Source of the DNA: JAEUHZ01 sp964552795
GTDB taxonomy: Bacteria; Planctomycetota; UBA1135; GCA-002686595
DNA length: 64,000 nucleotides
Assembly: GCA_964552795.1 (NCBI GenBank)
Contig: CAZKIO010000007.1
Coordinates: forward strand, 39,548-103,547
Direction of reading: 5' to 3'
The notes under the pieces were generated by a model, which was not told the DNA's origin, did no database searches, and saw nothing but the letters and a program-made list of their open reading frames with translations. A program made the position numbers and the translations under genes. Position 1 is the first letter of the stretch. Each line of letters opens with the position of its first letter. This document shows positions 42,408-50,037 of the stretch, piece by piece.

Positions 42408-43313
42408 TCAGGCCGGACCCGCCCCGCCGGGCTCCCCGGAGGCCGGACCCGGGGTCCTGAGGAGCGCGCGCACCGCCAGGGCCGTGCAGGCGAGCAGCAG
42501 CACGCCGGCGACCGTGTAGGGGAGCCCCGCGCTTCCCCCGCCCGCCTCCCCCATCGCGCGCGCGATCAGGATCGCGGTCGCGTTGTTGATCGCGTGGCAG
42601 GCCACCGCGACCCAGGTCGAGCCGGCGCGCCAGGCCACGAACCCGAACCATGCGCCGAGCGGCAGAACCAGCAGCGAGTGCTGCACGTCGAAATGAACCA
42701 GGCCGAAGAACAGGGTCGGCAGCAGCAGCCCGCGCCATCCGCCCCAGGCAGCGACCAGGCGCGTCTGCAGATAGCCTCGGCACAGCAGTTCCTCGCACAG
42801 TCCCGGCAGGACCGTGAGCGTCGCGATCATCACGACCGCCCACGCCCCCGTCGGCCGCAGGATCATCTTCGCGATCATCTGGAGGTTGGGGCTGAGTTCG
42901 TCCGTCCAGCCCTCCGCGGCCAGGGACACGGCGAACTGGATGCCCAGCGTGCCCAGGAGGCACAGCACGATGACGCCCGGGCCGACGCGCGGGCGGCCCA
43001 GGTTGAGACGGCGCGCGAGCGGTTGGGAGGAGAGCGACGCCGGCACGAGTGCTGCGGCGAGGAATCCCAGTTCGGCCGGCACGATGAGATAGAGCAGCAT
43101 CCGCGGCTCCCCCGCGACCTCGTTCATCCACGTCTCGAGGTCCCGCGCGAAGTCGGGGCTCGTGGGCGAGATCCCGTCGATCAGGGCGCCGGCCACCAGC
43201 CCCAGCCCGCCGATCAAGGCCAGTGCCGGCAGGCCCAGGGCGAGTACCAGGAGGGTGGGCCAGACCCGCGGAGGCGCGGAACCGGGCTCCGGCTGGGGGT
43301 GCGGGAAGTCCAT
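42408..43313 (-). CDS. CPBP-family intramembrane metalloprotease
   Basis: A 301-residue membrane protein with about eight hydrophobic segments. The catalytic motifs of the CPBP (Abi/Rce1-like) family are present: LCEELLCRGYLQTRL (EExxxR), LFFGLVHFDVQHS (FxxxH) and VACHAINNATA (HxxxN/B). The Glu and His residues bind a metal inside the membrane. Bacterial members process peptides or protect against bacteriocins; the substrate here is unknown. The start ATG at 43313 follows a TACCCT hexamer by 9 nt. It is divergent from the hybrid kinase gene. Confidence 0.9.
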   Translation of the reverse strand: MDFPHPQPEPGSAPPRVWPTLLVLALGLPALALIGGLGLVAGALIDGISPTSPDFARDLETWMNEVAGEPRMLLYLIVPAELGFLAAALVPASLSSQPLARRLNLGRPRVGPGVIVLCLLGTLGIQFAVSLAAEGWTDELSPNLQMIAKMILRPTGAWAVVMIATLTVLPGLCEELLCRGYLQTRLVAAWGGWRGLLLPTLFFGLVHFDVQHSLLVLPLGAWFGFVAWRAGSTWVAVACHAINNATAILIARAMGEAGGGSAGLPYTVAGVLLLACTALAVRALLRTPGPASGEPGGAGPA

Positions 43314-43512
43314 GCGCAGGGGAGGGTAGTCGCCGGGGAGTTCTGCCGCCTCGCAAACCTGCCCGCTCCGGGGACTTCGGGCCGCAGGCAACGACCACGC
43401 AGGGACGAGCCGGCGGGGTGGTCCCGGACCTGGTGTGCGGGCGCCGGGAGCGCTTCAGCCCCCGCGGGGATCCAGTCGATCCAACCCCGCGGCCGCCCCG
43501 CGAGGCCCTTCC

Positions 43513-45675
43513 GTGCACCCCCCCCCCACCGAGACCGACTGCCGTCACCAGGCCGAGCAGCCCACGGGGCTCGAGGTGCTCGTGATCGACGACAGCCCGG
43601 CCCAGTTGCGGCTGACTTCGCGGGTCCTCGCCAAGGCCGGCTTCCAGGTGCGCACCGCCCCCGACGGGATCCAGGGGCTGGCCCTGGCAAGCGCCGCGCC
43701 GCCCGACGTGATCGTGAGCGACGTGCTGATGCCCGAGCTCAACGGCTACCAGGTGTGCCGCCTGCTCAAGGACGATCCGGTCACGGCCGGCGTGCCCGTG
43801 GTCCTGCTGACCGCGCTCGAGGACCGCATCGATCGCTTCTGGGCGGAGGAGTCGGGTGCCGACGGCTTCGTATCGAAGTCGGACCTCCTGCGCGAGCTCG
43901 TCCCCAGCGTGCGCTCCGCCTGCAACGCGCGGCGCGGCACGCCGGCGCGGACGGAATCCGATCCGGACTCGCCGGGCGAGTTCGATCCGCGCGCGCGCTC
44001 CACGCGGCTGCTCGAGCGGATGCTGCTCGAACAGACGATCACCCAGCGCTTCCGCCGGATCGGCGTCGACGTCAGCGAGCCCACCGAGGTGGCGCGGCGC
44101 ATCCTCCATTCGATCGATCTCCTGTTCGATGTACAGGCGGCCGTGCTGACGCTGCCGCTCGCCGCGGGCGCCGTGGCGCACGTCAGCACCGCGGATGCGG
44201 ACGATCCGCTGCTCGACGCGCTGACCTGGGGGCGCCAGGATCAGGCCGCCGTGCGCCGCGTCGCGCTGGGCACCGCGGAGCCCCGGAGCGGCGCGGGGGT
44301 GGCGTGGTCCACCGCGCTGGTGCACGGCGAGCGAGAGTGCGGCTGGATCGCGCTCCTGCTCGCGCGCGAACCCGCCGCGCACGAGCGCCGCATCCTCGAG
44401 CTCGTCCGCGACGAACTGGGCGGCGTCGCGGCGCGCGTGCTGGCACGCGAGCGCCAGGACGCGCTGCACGCCCAGGTGCTGGCCGCCAACCGCGAGTCCG
44501 AGCAGTTCCTGGCCGCGCTGTCCTCGGTCCTCATCGGCGTCGACTCGGCGGGGCAGATCGTGCGCTGGAACGAGGCGGCGGCGCGCGCCTTCGGGCTGGA
44601 CGCCGAGCAGGTCCTGGGTCGGGCATGGCAGGACGTGCGGATCGATTGGGTCGACCCCGAGTGCCCGCGGCGCCTGGCTGAAGCCGGCGTGATCGGCGAG
44701 ACGCGCCGCTTCCACGACCTGGGGTTCCGCGGATCCGACGGCTCGACCCGCCTGTTCGCGGCCACCGTCGACGGCGCCGGGCGGGGCTCGTTCGTCCTGA
44801 TCGGTCGCGAGATCACCGAGCAGCGCCGGGTCGAGACCGAGTTGCACGAGGCCCAGCGCCTCAAGGGGATCGGTCAGCTCGCGGCGGGCCTCGCGCACGA
44901 GATGAACACGCCGGGGCAGTACGTCAACGACAACCTGTGCTTCCTGTCCGAGTCCTTCGCCGGGCTCTCCGAGCTGCTCGCCGTCAACCAGTGCCTCGCG
45001 GCCCCGGGAGCGGCCCAGGACCCCGCGGCGTTCGCGAGCCTGATGGACGAGTTCCGCGCGGCCGTGGAACGCGCCGACCTGCCGTTCCTGACGAACGAGA
45101 TCCCCGGCACCCTCAAGCAGACGCGCGACGGCGTCGCGCGCATGCTGGAGATCGTGCGCGCCATGAAGGACTTCGCCGGCGACGGCGGCGCGCAACGCGC
45201 GCGCATCGACGTCAACGAGGCCGTGCGCAACACGTCCGTGATCAGCCGCAAGCAGTGGGAGGCCGTGGCCGAGATGGAGCTGGCGCTGGCCGAGGACCTG
45301 CCGCCGGTCCTGATCGCGCCCGGCGAGCTGCGCCAGGCGCTGCTCAACATCGTGCTCAACGCAGTCGATGCGATCCGCGCCGCGGGCCGCGACGGGCGCG
45401 GCCGGATCCGGATCGCGACCGCGCTCGCCGGCGGCGCGCTGCGCATCACGGTCGAAGACGACGGCGCGGGCTTCGGGCCGGGCGTGCGCGAGCGGGTGTT
45501 CGAGCCGTTCTTCACGACCAAGCCGCCCGGATCGGGCACCGGCCAGGGCCTGTCGTTCGCGCACGCCGCGGTCGTCCAGCGCGGCGGCGGCCGCCTCCAC
45601 TGCGAACCCGCCGAGGGCGGCGGCGCGCGCTTCGTGATCGAGCTGCCGGCCGCGGTCGCCGCGGCCGCGGCCTGA
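43513..45675 (+). CDS. Histidine kinase with N-terminal REC domain and PAS domain
   Basis: About 720 residues, no membrane segment. Order of domains: response-regulator receiver (residues about 20-140; VLVIDDSPAQLRLTSRVLAKAG, phospho-Asp in VIVSDVLMPELNGYQV, Lys in GFVSKSD), a GAF-like region (about 190-310), PAS (about 325-440; FLAALSSVLIGVDSAGQIVRWN) and the kinase core. The His box is QLAAGLAHEMNTPGQYVNDNL; the catalytic domain has LLNIVLNAVDAI (N), TVEDDGAGFGPGVRERVFEPFFTTKPPGSGTGQGLSF (G1, F, G2). The N-terminal REC implies it receives a phosphate from another kinase. GTG at 43513 is used; another in-frame GTG at 43435 is possible. No partner regulator is adjacent. Confidence 0.88.
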   Translation: MHPPPTETDCRHQAEQPTGLEVLVIDDSPAQLRLTSRVLAKAGFQVRTAPDGIQGLALASAAPPDVIVSDVLMPELNGYQVCRLLKDDPVTAGVPVVLLTALEDRIDRFWAEESGADGFVSKSDLLRELVPSVRSACNARRGTPARTESDPDSPGEFDPRARSTRLLERMLLEQTITQRFRRIGVDVSEPTEVARRILHSIDLLFDVQAAVLTLPLAAGAVAHVSTADADDPLLDALTWGRQDQAAVRRVALGTAEPRSGAGVAWSTALVHGERECGWIALLLAREPAAHERRILELVRDELGGVAARVLARERQDALHAQVLAANRESEQFLAALSSVLIGVDSAGQIVRWNEAAARAFGLDAEQVLGRAWQDVRIDWVDPECPRRLAEAGVIGETRRFHDLGFRGSDGSTRLFAATVDGAGRGSFVLIGREITEQRRVETELHEAQRLKGIGQLAAGLAHEMNTPGQYVNDNLCFLSESFAGLSELLAVNQCLAAPGAAQDPAAFASLMDEFRAAVERADLPFLTNEIPGTLKQTRDGVARMLEIVRAMKDFAGDGGAQRARIDVNEAVRNTSVISRKQWEAVAEMELALAEDLPPVLIAPGELRQALLNIVLNAVDAIRAAGRDGRGRIRIATALAGGALRITVEDDGAGFGPGVRERVFEPFFTTKPPGSGTGQGLSFAHAAVVQRGGGRLHCEPAEGGGARFVIELPAAVAAAAA

Positions 45676-45774
45676 GCGCGCGGCCCGGCGCGCGTGTGCG
45701 CGGGCACGCACGGCGCTACCATGGACCCGCGCGACCGCCGTCCGCGGATCGCGCCCTTCCGGCCGCGACCGAAC

Positions 45775-46239
45775 ATGATCGAGACCTTTCAACCGCTGAT
45801 CGACGCGGCGCGCGGCGTCGAATTGTCCGACCCCAAGGCGGCGCGCGCCGAGCTCGCGCGCCGCTTCGATCCCGCCGGGCCGGCGGCCGCCGCGCTCAAC
45901 CGGCGACTCGTCGCGCTGCTCGACGAGCGCAGGATCGCCGACCGCGGCGAGCCGCCCGTCCGCTACAGCCGCGTCTCCAAGGCGCTGCCGGCGACGAGCG
46001 ACTTCTCGATCGACGCGGTCGAGATGAACGGACCCGGGCCGCACCACGTACATCCCGGCGGCGAGGTCAACTGGTGCGTGGCCCTGGAGGGCGACCCCCG
46101 CTTCGACGGCCAGCCGGCCGGGTGGGTCGTGATGCCGCCCGGTTCGGGGCACGTCCCGACCGTCTCGGGGGGGCGCATGCTCATCGTGTACCTCCTGCCC
46201 GGCGGCCGGATCGAGTTCACGAAGCCGGCGGGTCGATGA
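45775..46239 (+). CDS. DUF4863 / 4-hydroxylaminobenzoate lyase-like protein
   Basis: A 154-residue protein resembling the DUF4863 family, whose characterised member PnbB is 4-hydroxylaminobenzoate lyase. Matching features are an N-terminal helical part (MIETFQPLIDAARGVELSDPKAARAELARRF) and a cupin-like C-terminal half with FSIDAVEMNGPGPHHVHPGGEVNWCVALEGDPRFDG and GWVVMPPGSGHVPTVSGG. The HHxHPxGE-N segment is metal-binding in appearance. It may act on an aromatic hydroxylamine or be a cupin of another substrate. ATG at 45775 is used; ATG at 45721 would add 18 Arg/Pro-rich residues. There is no clear Shine-Dalgarno site. Confidence 0.65.
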   Translation: MIETFQPLIDAARGVELSDPKAARAELARRFDPAGPAAAALNRRLVALLDERRIADRGEPPVRYSRVSKALPATSDFSIDAVEMNGPGPHHVHPGGEVNWCVALEGDPRFDGQPAGWVVMPPGSGHVPTVSGGRMLIVYLLPGGRIEFTKPAGR

Positions 46240-46241
46240 GC

Positions 46242-46247
46242 TAGACT
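46242..46247 (+). promoter_or_regulatory. -10 element of the metal-efflux locus
   Basis: TAGACT, identical to the boxes at 6530, 24763 and 54373. The predicted start is near 46254, about 35 nt before the ATG at 46289. Confidence 0.4.
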
Positions 46248-46288
46248 GAGGCGGCCAACTCCCGGCCGCGAGCCGCGTACCTCGACCG

Positions 46289-46777
46289 ATGCCCTCGATC
46301 CTCCACAGCCTGTTCGCCGGCCTGATCGCCGCGCTGCTGCTCCTGCAGCCCGCGATCCGCGCGGGCGCGGGCTGCGCGGAGGCCCTGTTGAGCGCGAGCT
46401 GCGCGTGCAGCCGACCGATCGAGGACGATTCCAAGGCAGCGTCGTGCTGCACGACGCGCGAACACGCCGATCCGACGCCGGTGGAGGGCGCGCGCATCGA
46501 GAGCGCCGGCGGCCACTGCGCCTGCGAGCTGGCGCCCGTGCCGGACGCGACCGCGACGCCCGCCGGGACGGGCGGCGCGCTGGATTCCGATGGGGCGCGC
46601 GGCTGGATCGACGCGTGCGCGGCGGCACCTTTGTGCGAAGCGCAAGCGGGCCGCGCGCAGCTCGGCGTCCCCTGGCCGCCGGGTCCGCCGCCGGATCACG
46701 CGCGCGCCGATCATGATTTCGTGGGGCGGCACGGCGCCGCCCGGTTCCTGACGTTCGTGTGCACGTCGCGACGGTGA
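46289..46777 (+). CDS. Cysteine-rich exported protein at the head of the metal-efflux locus
   Basis: A 162-residue protein of unrecognised family with a signal peptide (MPSILHSLFAGLIAALLLLQPAIRAGA). The mature part has eleven cysteines, several in metal-binding-like arrangements: CAEALLSASCAC, SCC and GHCACE in the first half, and CAAAPLC, FVC later, plus His residues near the end (HARADHDFVGRH). Its position just before genes for an outer-membrane factor, adaptor and RND pump suggests a periplasmic metal-binding or sensing role. Other planctomycete and proteobacterial czc/cus loci also start with small Cys/His-rich exported proteins, but I cannot match this one by eye. Confidence 0.65.
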   Translation: MPSILHSLFAGLIAALLLLQPAIRAGAGCAEALLSASCACSRPIEDDSKAASCCTTREHADPTPVEGARIESAGGHCACELAPVPDATATPAGTGGALDSDGARGWIDACAAAPLCEAQAGRAQLGVPWPPGPPPDHARADHDFVGRHGAARFLTFVCTSRR

Positions 46778-46927
46778 GTTGACCGGCGCCCGGCCTCGCC
46801 GCCGCGGCGCCTCCTCACGTCCTGCGCGCCGGCCCCGATGGGCCGCGCGTGCTCTCCGCAGCGCGCCGCGCTGCGCGCCTCCGCGCCTCTTGCGCGCGGA
46901 GCCTCCTCCGCCGACCACGGACCTGCG

Positions 46928-48274
46928 ATGCACACACGATCGATCCTCCTTTCCCTCCTGCCGTCCGCGCTGGCGGGCTGCCTGCTGACGCCCGACGGTC
47001 TGGATTCCGAGCGCGACCGCGCGGCCCTGGCCGGCGGCGCCTGGACCCGCCCGATCGCCGAGCGCGAACTGCCCGAGTTGGCGCCGGCGCCCGACCTGCC
47101 GGCGCTCCTCGAGCGCGCCTTCCTGGCCAACGGCGAGCTGGAGTCCGCGTGGCACGAGTGGCGCGCATCCCTGGCGCAGGTCGCGGTCGAGAGCGCGTGG
47201 CCCGAAGGCTCGTTCGAGTTCGAGGTCGAGCGCGCGTTCCACGGCGGACGCTCGGGGTTCGACCAGACCAGGATGGTGCTCGGCTTCGAGCCGATGCTGA
47301 TGCTGCCCGCCAAGGCCTCGGCGCGCGGCCGCGTCGCGCTGGCCTCGGCGCGCGCGGCGGCCGAACGCTTCCGCGCGCAGGCCCTCGCCTTGCGCACGCG
47401 CGTGCTCGTCGCCGCCAGCCGGCTGGCGCTCCTCGACGCGACCCTGGCCGTCGAGGCGCAGGAGGCCGAGCTCCTGGCCCTGATGGCGCGTTCCGCGAGC
47501 CAGGCCCTGGGCACGGGCGGCGAGCAACGCCCGCTCCTGCGGCTGCAGATCGAAGCGCGCCTCGTCGACGACCGCCGCGCGCGCACCGCAGCGGCGCGCG
47601 ACGAGCAGCGCACGCGCCTCAACGGGCTGCTCGCGCGTGCCCCCGATGCTCCGCTCTCGATCACCTTCGATCAGGTCCCGCCGCGCGCACTCGCGGCGAG
47701 CGACGCGGAACTGCTCGTGCGCGCGTCCGAGCGCAACCCCGAATTGGCCCTGCTCGCGCGCGAGGTCGAAGGGCGGGGCGAGATGCTCGAGCTGGCGCGG
47801 CTGCGCTACTGGCCCGACTTCAGCCCGCGGATCGGCTTCGTCGGCAGCCTGGAGCAGTTCGTCGCGGCCAGCATCATGCTCCCGGCGAACCTGCCGGCGA
47901 TCCGCGCCGGGATCCGCGAGGCCCGCGGCAGTCTGGCCGCGGCCGAGGCGCGCGCGCGGCAGGCCGGCGCGGACACGGCGGCGGGCGTGGTGGCCGAGCT
48001 CGCGTTGCTGCGCGACGCCGAACGCGCCAGCGCGCTGTACCGGGACGAGATCGTCCCGCTCGCGCAGCGCCTCGCGGCCAGCGCGCGCAGCTCCTACGCG
48101 ACCGGATCCCTCTCGCAACTGGAGTGGATCGACAGCCAGCGCGCCGAGCTCGACGCGCGCCTCGCCGGATTCGAGGCGCGTGCCGCGCGCGAGATGTCGT
48201 TGGCGCGCATCGAGGAGCTGTCCGGGATCGGGATCGAGAACGCCGTGCCGCAGGTGGAGGTGGCCCATGAATGA
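46928..48274 (+). CDS. TolC-family outer-membrane efflux lipoprotein (CusC/CzcC-like)
   Basis: A 448-residue outer-membrane factor with a lipoprotein signal (LLSLLPSALAGC). The two long helical repeats typical of TolC-like channels are visible: LPALLERAFLANGELESAWHEWRASLAQVAVE... with LALLDATLAVEAQEAELLALMARSA in the first half, and ELLVRASERNPELALLAREVEGRGEMLELARLRYWPDF with ASARSSYATGSLSQLEWIDSQRAELDARLAG in the second. It should form the outer-membrane exit of the tripartite metal pump with the adaptor and RND protein downstream. Its last 8 bp overlap the start of the adaptor gene. Confidence 0.9.
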   Translation: MHTRSILLSLLPSALAGCLLTPDGLDSERDRAALAGGAWTRPIAERELPELAPAPDLPALLERAFLANGELESAWHEWRASLAQVAVESAWPEGSFEFEVERAFHGGRSGFDQTRMVLGFEPMLMLPAKASARGRVALASARAAAERFRAQALALRTRVLVAASRLALLDATLAVEAQEAELLALMARSASQALGTGGEQRPLLRLQIEARLVDDRRARTAAARDEQRTRLNGLLARAPDAPLSITFDQVPPRALAASDAELLVRASERNPELALLAREVEGRGEMLELARLRYWPDFSPRIGFVGSLEQFVAASIMLPANLPAIRAGIREARGSLAAAEARARQAGADTAAGVVAELALLRDAERASALYRDEIVPLAQRLAASARSSYATGSLSQLEWIDSQRAELDARLAGFEARAAREMSLARIEELSGIGIENAVPQVEVAHE

Positions 48275-50030
48275 CACGCAACACGTCCTTTCCCGTCGCG
48301 CCCGCGCACCGGTTGCGCTCGTCGTCGTGCTCGTCCTGGCCGCGCTGGCGGCCGGCCACTGGCTGGGTGGATGGCGCGCGACCGCCGGCGCCGAGGGCGC
48401 GAATCCGGCAGCGGGCGCAGAGGCCGCGGGGCAGTTGTGGACCTGCGGCATGCATCCGCAGGTGATCCGCGACGGGCCCGGCATCTGCCCGATCTGCCAC
48501 ATGGACCTGACGCCGATCGACCCGGCGGCCAGCGCCGGAGGCCTCGCGATCGATCCGGTGGTCGTGCAGAACATGGGTCTGCGCGTCACGCCCGTGCGCA
48601 AGGAACGTCTTGAGCGCACGGTGCGCGCGTTCGGGTCGCTGACCGAGCGCGAACCGGACCACCGCGACGTCACGCTGCGCGTCGGCGGCTGGATCGAGCG
48701 GTTGTTCGCGGCCACCGACGGCCAGCGCGTCGAGGAGGGCGAACCGCTGTTCGAGCTCTACAGTCCGGCGCTCACGGTCGCCATCGAGGAGCTGATCGCC
48801 GCGCGCGCCGCGCGCGACGCGTCGCCGGACAGCGCCAACGTGCGCGCCGTGTACGCGGCGGGGCGCCAGAAGCTCCAGTTGCTGGGCCTTGCGGCCGCGC
48901 AGGTCGACGCGCTGGAGGCCGCCGAGCGCGCGCCCGCCACGGTGACCTTCCTGTCCCCCATCGACGGGCACGTCACGAACCGCAGCGTCTACGCCGGCGC
49001 CGCCGTTCAGCCCGGCGAGCGCGTGCTGACCCTGGCCGACAACCGCCGCCTGTGGATCGACGTGCAGGTGTTCGAACGCGACCTGGCGCTCCTCGAGGTC
49101 GGCCAGGCGGTGCGCGCGCGCGTCGCCGCGCGGCCGGGCGCGACCTTCCCGGGCGAGGTGATCTTCGTGCACCCCCACCTGGACATGCGGACGCGCACGG
49201 CCAAGGTCCGCCTGGAGGTGGACAACCCCGAACGCTTCCTGCGCGAGGGCATGTACGCGACCGTCGAGATCGACACGGCGGGCGTGCCCGACGCCCTGGT
49301 CGTTCCGCGCGAGGCCGTGATCGACACGGGACTGCGTCGCGTGGCGTTCGTTTCGCTGGGCGCGGGGCGTTTCGATCCGCGCGACGTCGAGCTGGGAGCC
49401 TTTGGGGACGGCGGCCTCGTGGAGGTGCGCGCGGGCCTCGCGGCCGGCGACATGGTGGTCGTCAGCGGACAGTTCCTGCTCGACGCCGAGAGCCGCATCC
49501 GCGAGTCGATCCGGCGCCACCTGGACGCCGGCCTGCCGGGGCACGAGGAGCAGCCGGGCGTGACGCCCGCGGGCGAACGCGCGGCGGAGCGCGAGGCGCC
49601 GCAGGAGCGGATCGATGCGCTTTTCCGCGCCTACGTGGACGTCGTCACGCGCCTGGGCGAGGTCTCGACGACGGCGGACGACTACGACGCGGGTCCGATG
49701 GCCGCGGCCGCGCGCCTGCTCGAACGCGACGCGCGCCTCGAGACGCGGCGATTGGCGGGCGAGATCGCCCGCTCGGCCGAGGAGATCGCACGCCGGCCCG
49801 GCACCGAACGGCGCCAGGCCTTCGCCCCGCTGTCGGAGCTGTTCATCGCGCTGGCCGACCGCTCGCCGGCGAGCGCCGCGGTCGCGCCCGCGTTGTTCGT
49901 GGTGCACTGCCCGATGGCACCCGGGAGCTGGCTGCAGACGCACGAGGACGTCGAGAATCCCTACTACCAGAAGGCCATGAAGGCCTGCGGCGAGGTCGTG
50001 CGCTCGATCCCGTCGGTGGACGGCAAGTAG
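48267..50030 (+). CDS. cusB: CusB-type RND adaptor with N-terminal heavy-metal domain and DUF3347
   Basis: A 587-residue periplasmic adaptor. After one N-terminal membrane segment (ALVVVLVLAALAAGHWLGG), residues 57-84 form a heavy-metal-binding domain (WTCGMHPQVI...ICPICHMDLTP). Then come a barrel/hairpin region typical of membrane-fusion proteins (VGGWIERLFAATDGQRVEEGEPLFELYSP; TVTFLSPIDGHVTNRSVYAGAAV; RTRTAKVRLEVDNPERFLREGMYATVEI) and a C-terminal DUF3347-like domain with ALFVVHCPMAPGSW and NPYYQKAMKACGEVV, where Cys and Met probably bind copper or silver. Together with the CusA-type pump this points to Cu(I)/Ag(I) efflux. Confidence 0.92.
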   Translation: MNDTQHVLSRRARAPVALVVVLVLAALAAGHWLGGWRATAGAEGANPAAGAEAAGQLWTCGMHPQVIRDGPGICPICHMDLTPIDPAASAGGLAIDPVVVQNMGLRVTPVRKERLERTVRAFGSLTEREPDHRDVTLRVGGWIERLFAATDGQRVEEGEPLFELYSPALTVAIEELIAARAARDASPDSANVRAVYAAGRQKLQLLGLAAAQVDALEAAERAPATVTFLSPIDGHVTNRSVYAGAAVQPGERVLTLADNRRLWIDVQVFERDLALLEVGQAVRARVAARPGATFPGEVIFVHPHLDMRTRTAKVRLEVDNPERFLREGMYATVEIDTAGVPDALVVPREAVIDTGLRRVAFVSLGAGRFDPRDVELGAFGDGGLVEVRAGLAAGDMVVVSGQFLLDAESRIRESIRRHLDAGLPGHEEQPGVTPAGERAAEREAPQERIDALFRAYVDVVTRLGEVSTTADDYDAGPMAAAARLLERDARLETRRLAGEIARSAEEIARRPGTERRQAFAPLSELFIALADRSPASAAVAPALFVVHCPMAPGSWLQTHEDVENPYYQKAMKACGEVVRSIPSVDGK

Positions 50031-50037
50031 AGGCCCC

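Noticed and set aside
42367..46497. A 1376-codon open frame on the minus strand
   Set aside because: It runs opposite the hybrid histidine kinase and across the CPBP gene; no recognisable domain, composition typical of antisense frames.
46778..46927. GC-rich inverted repeats (GGCGCC... with GGCGCC) before the outer-membrane factor gene
   Set aside because: Short GC palindromes are expected by chance here, and no T run or promoter spacing supports a terminator or operator.
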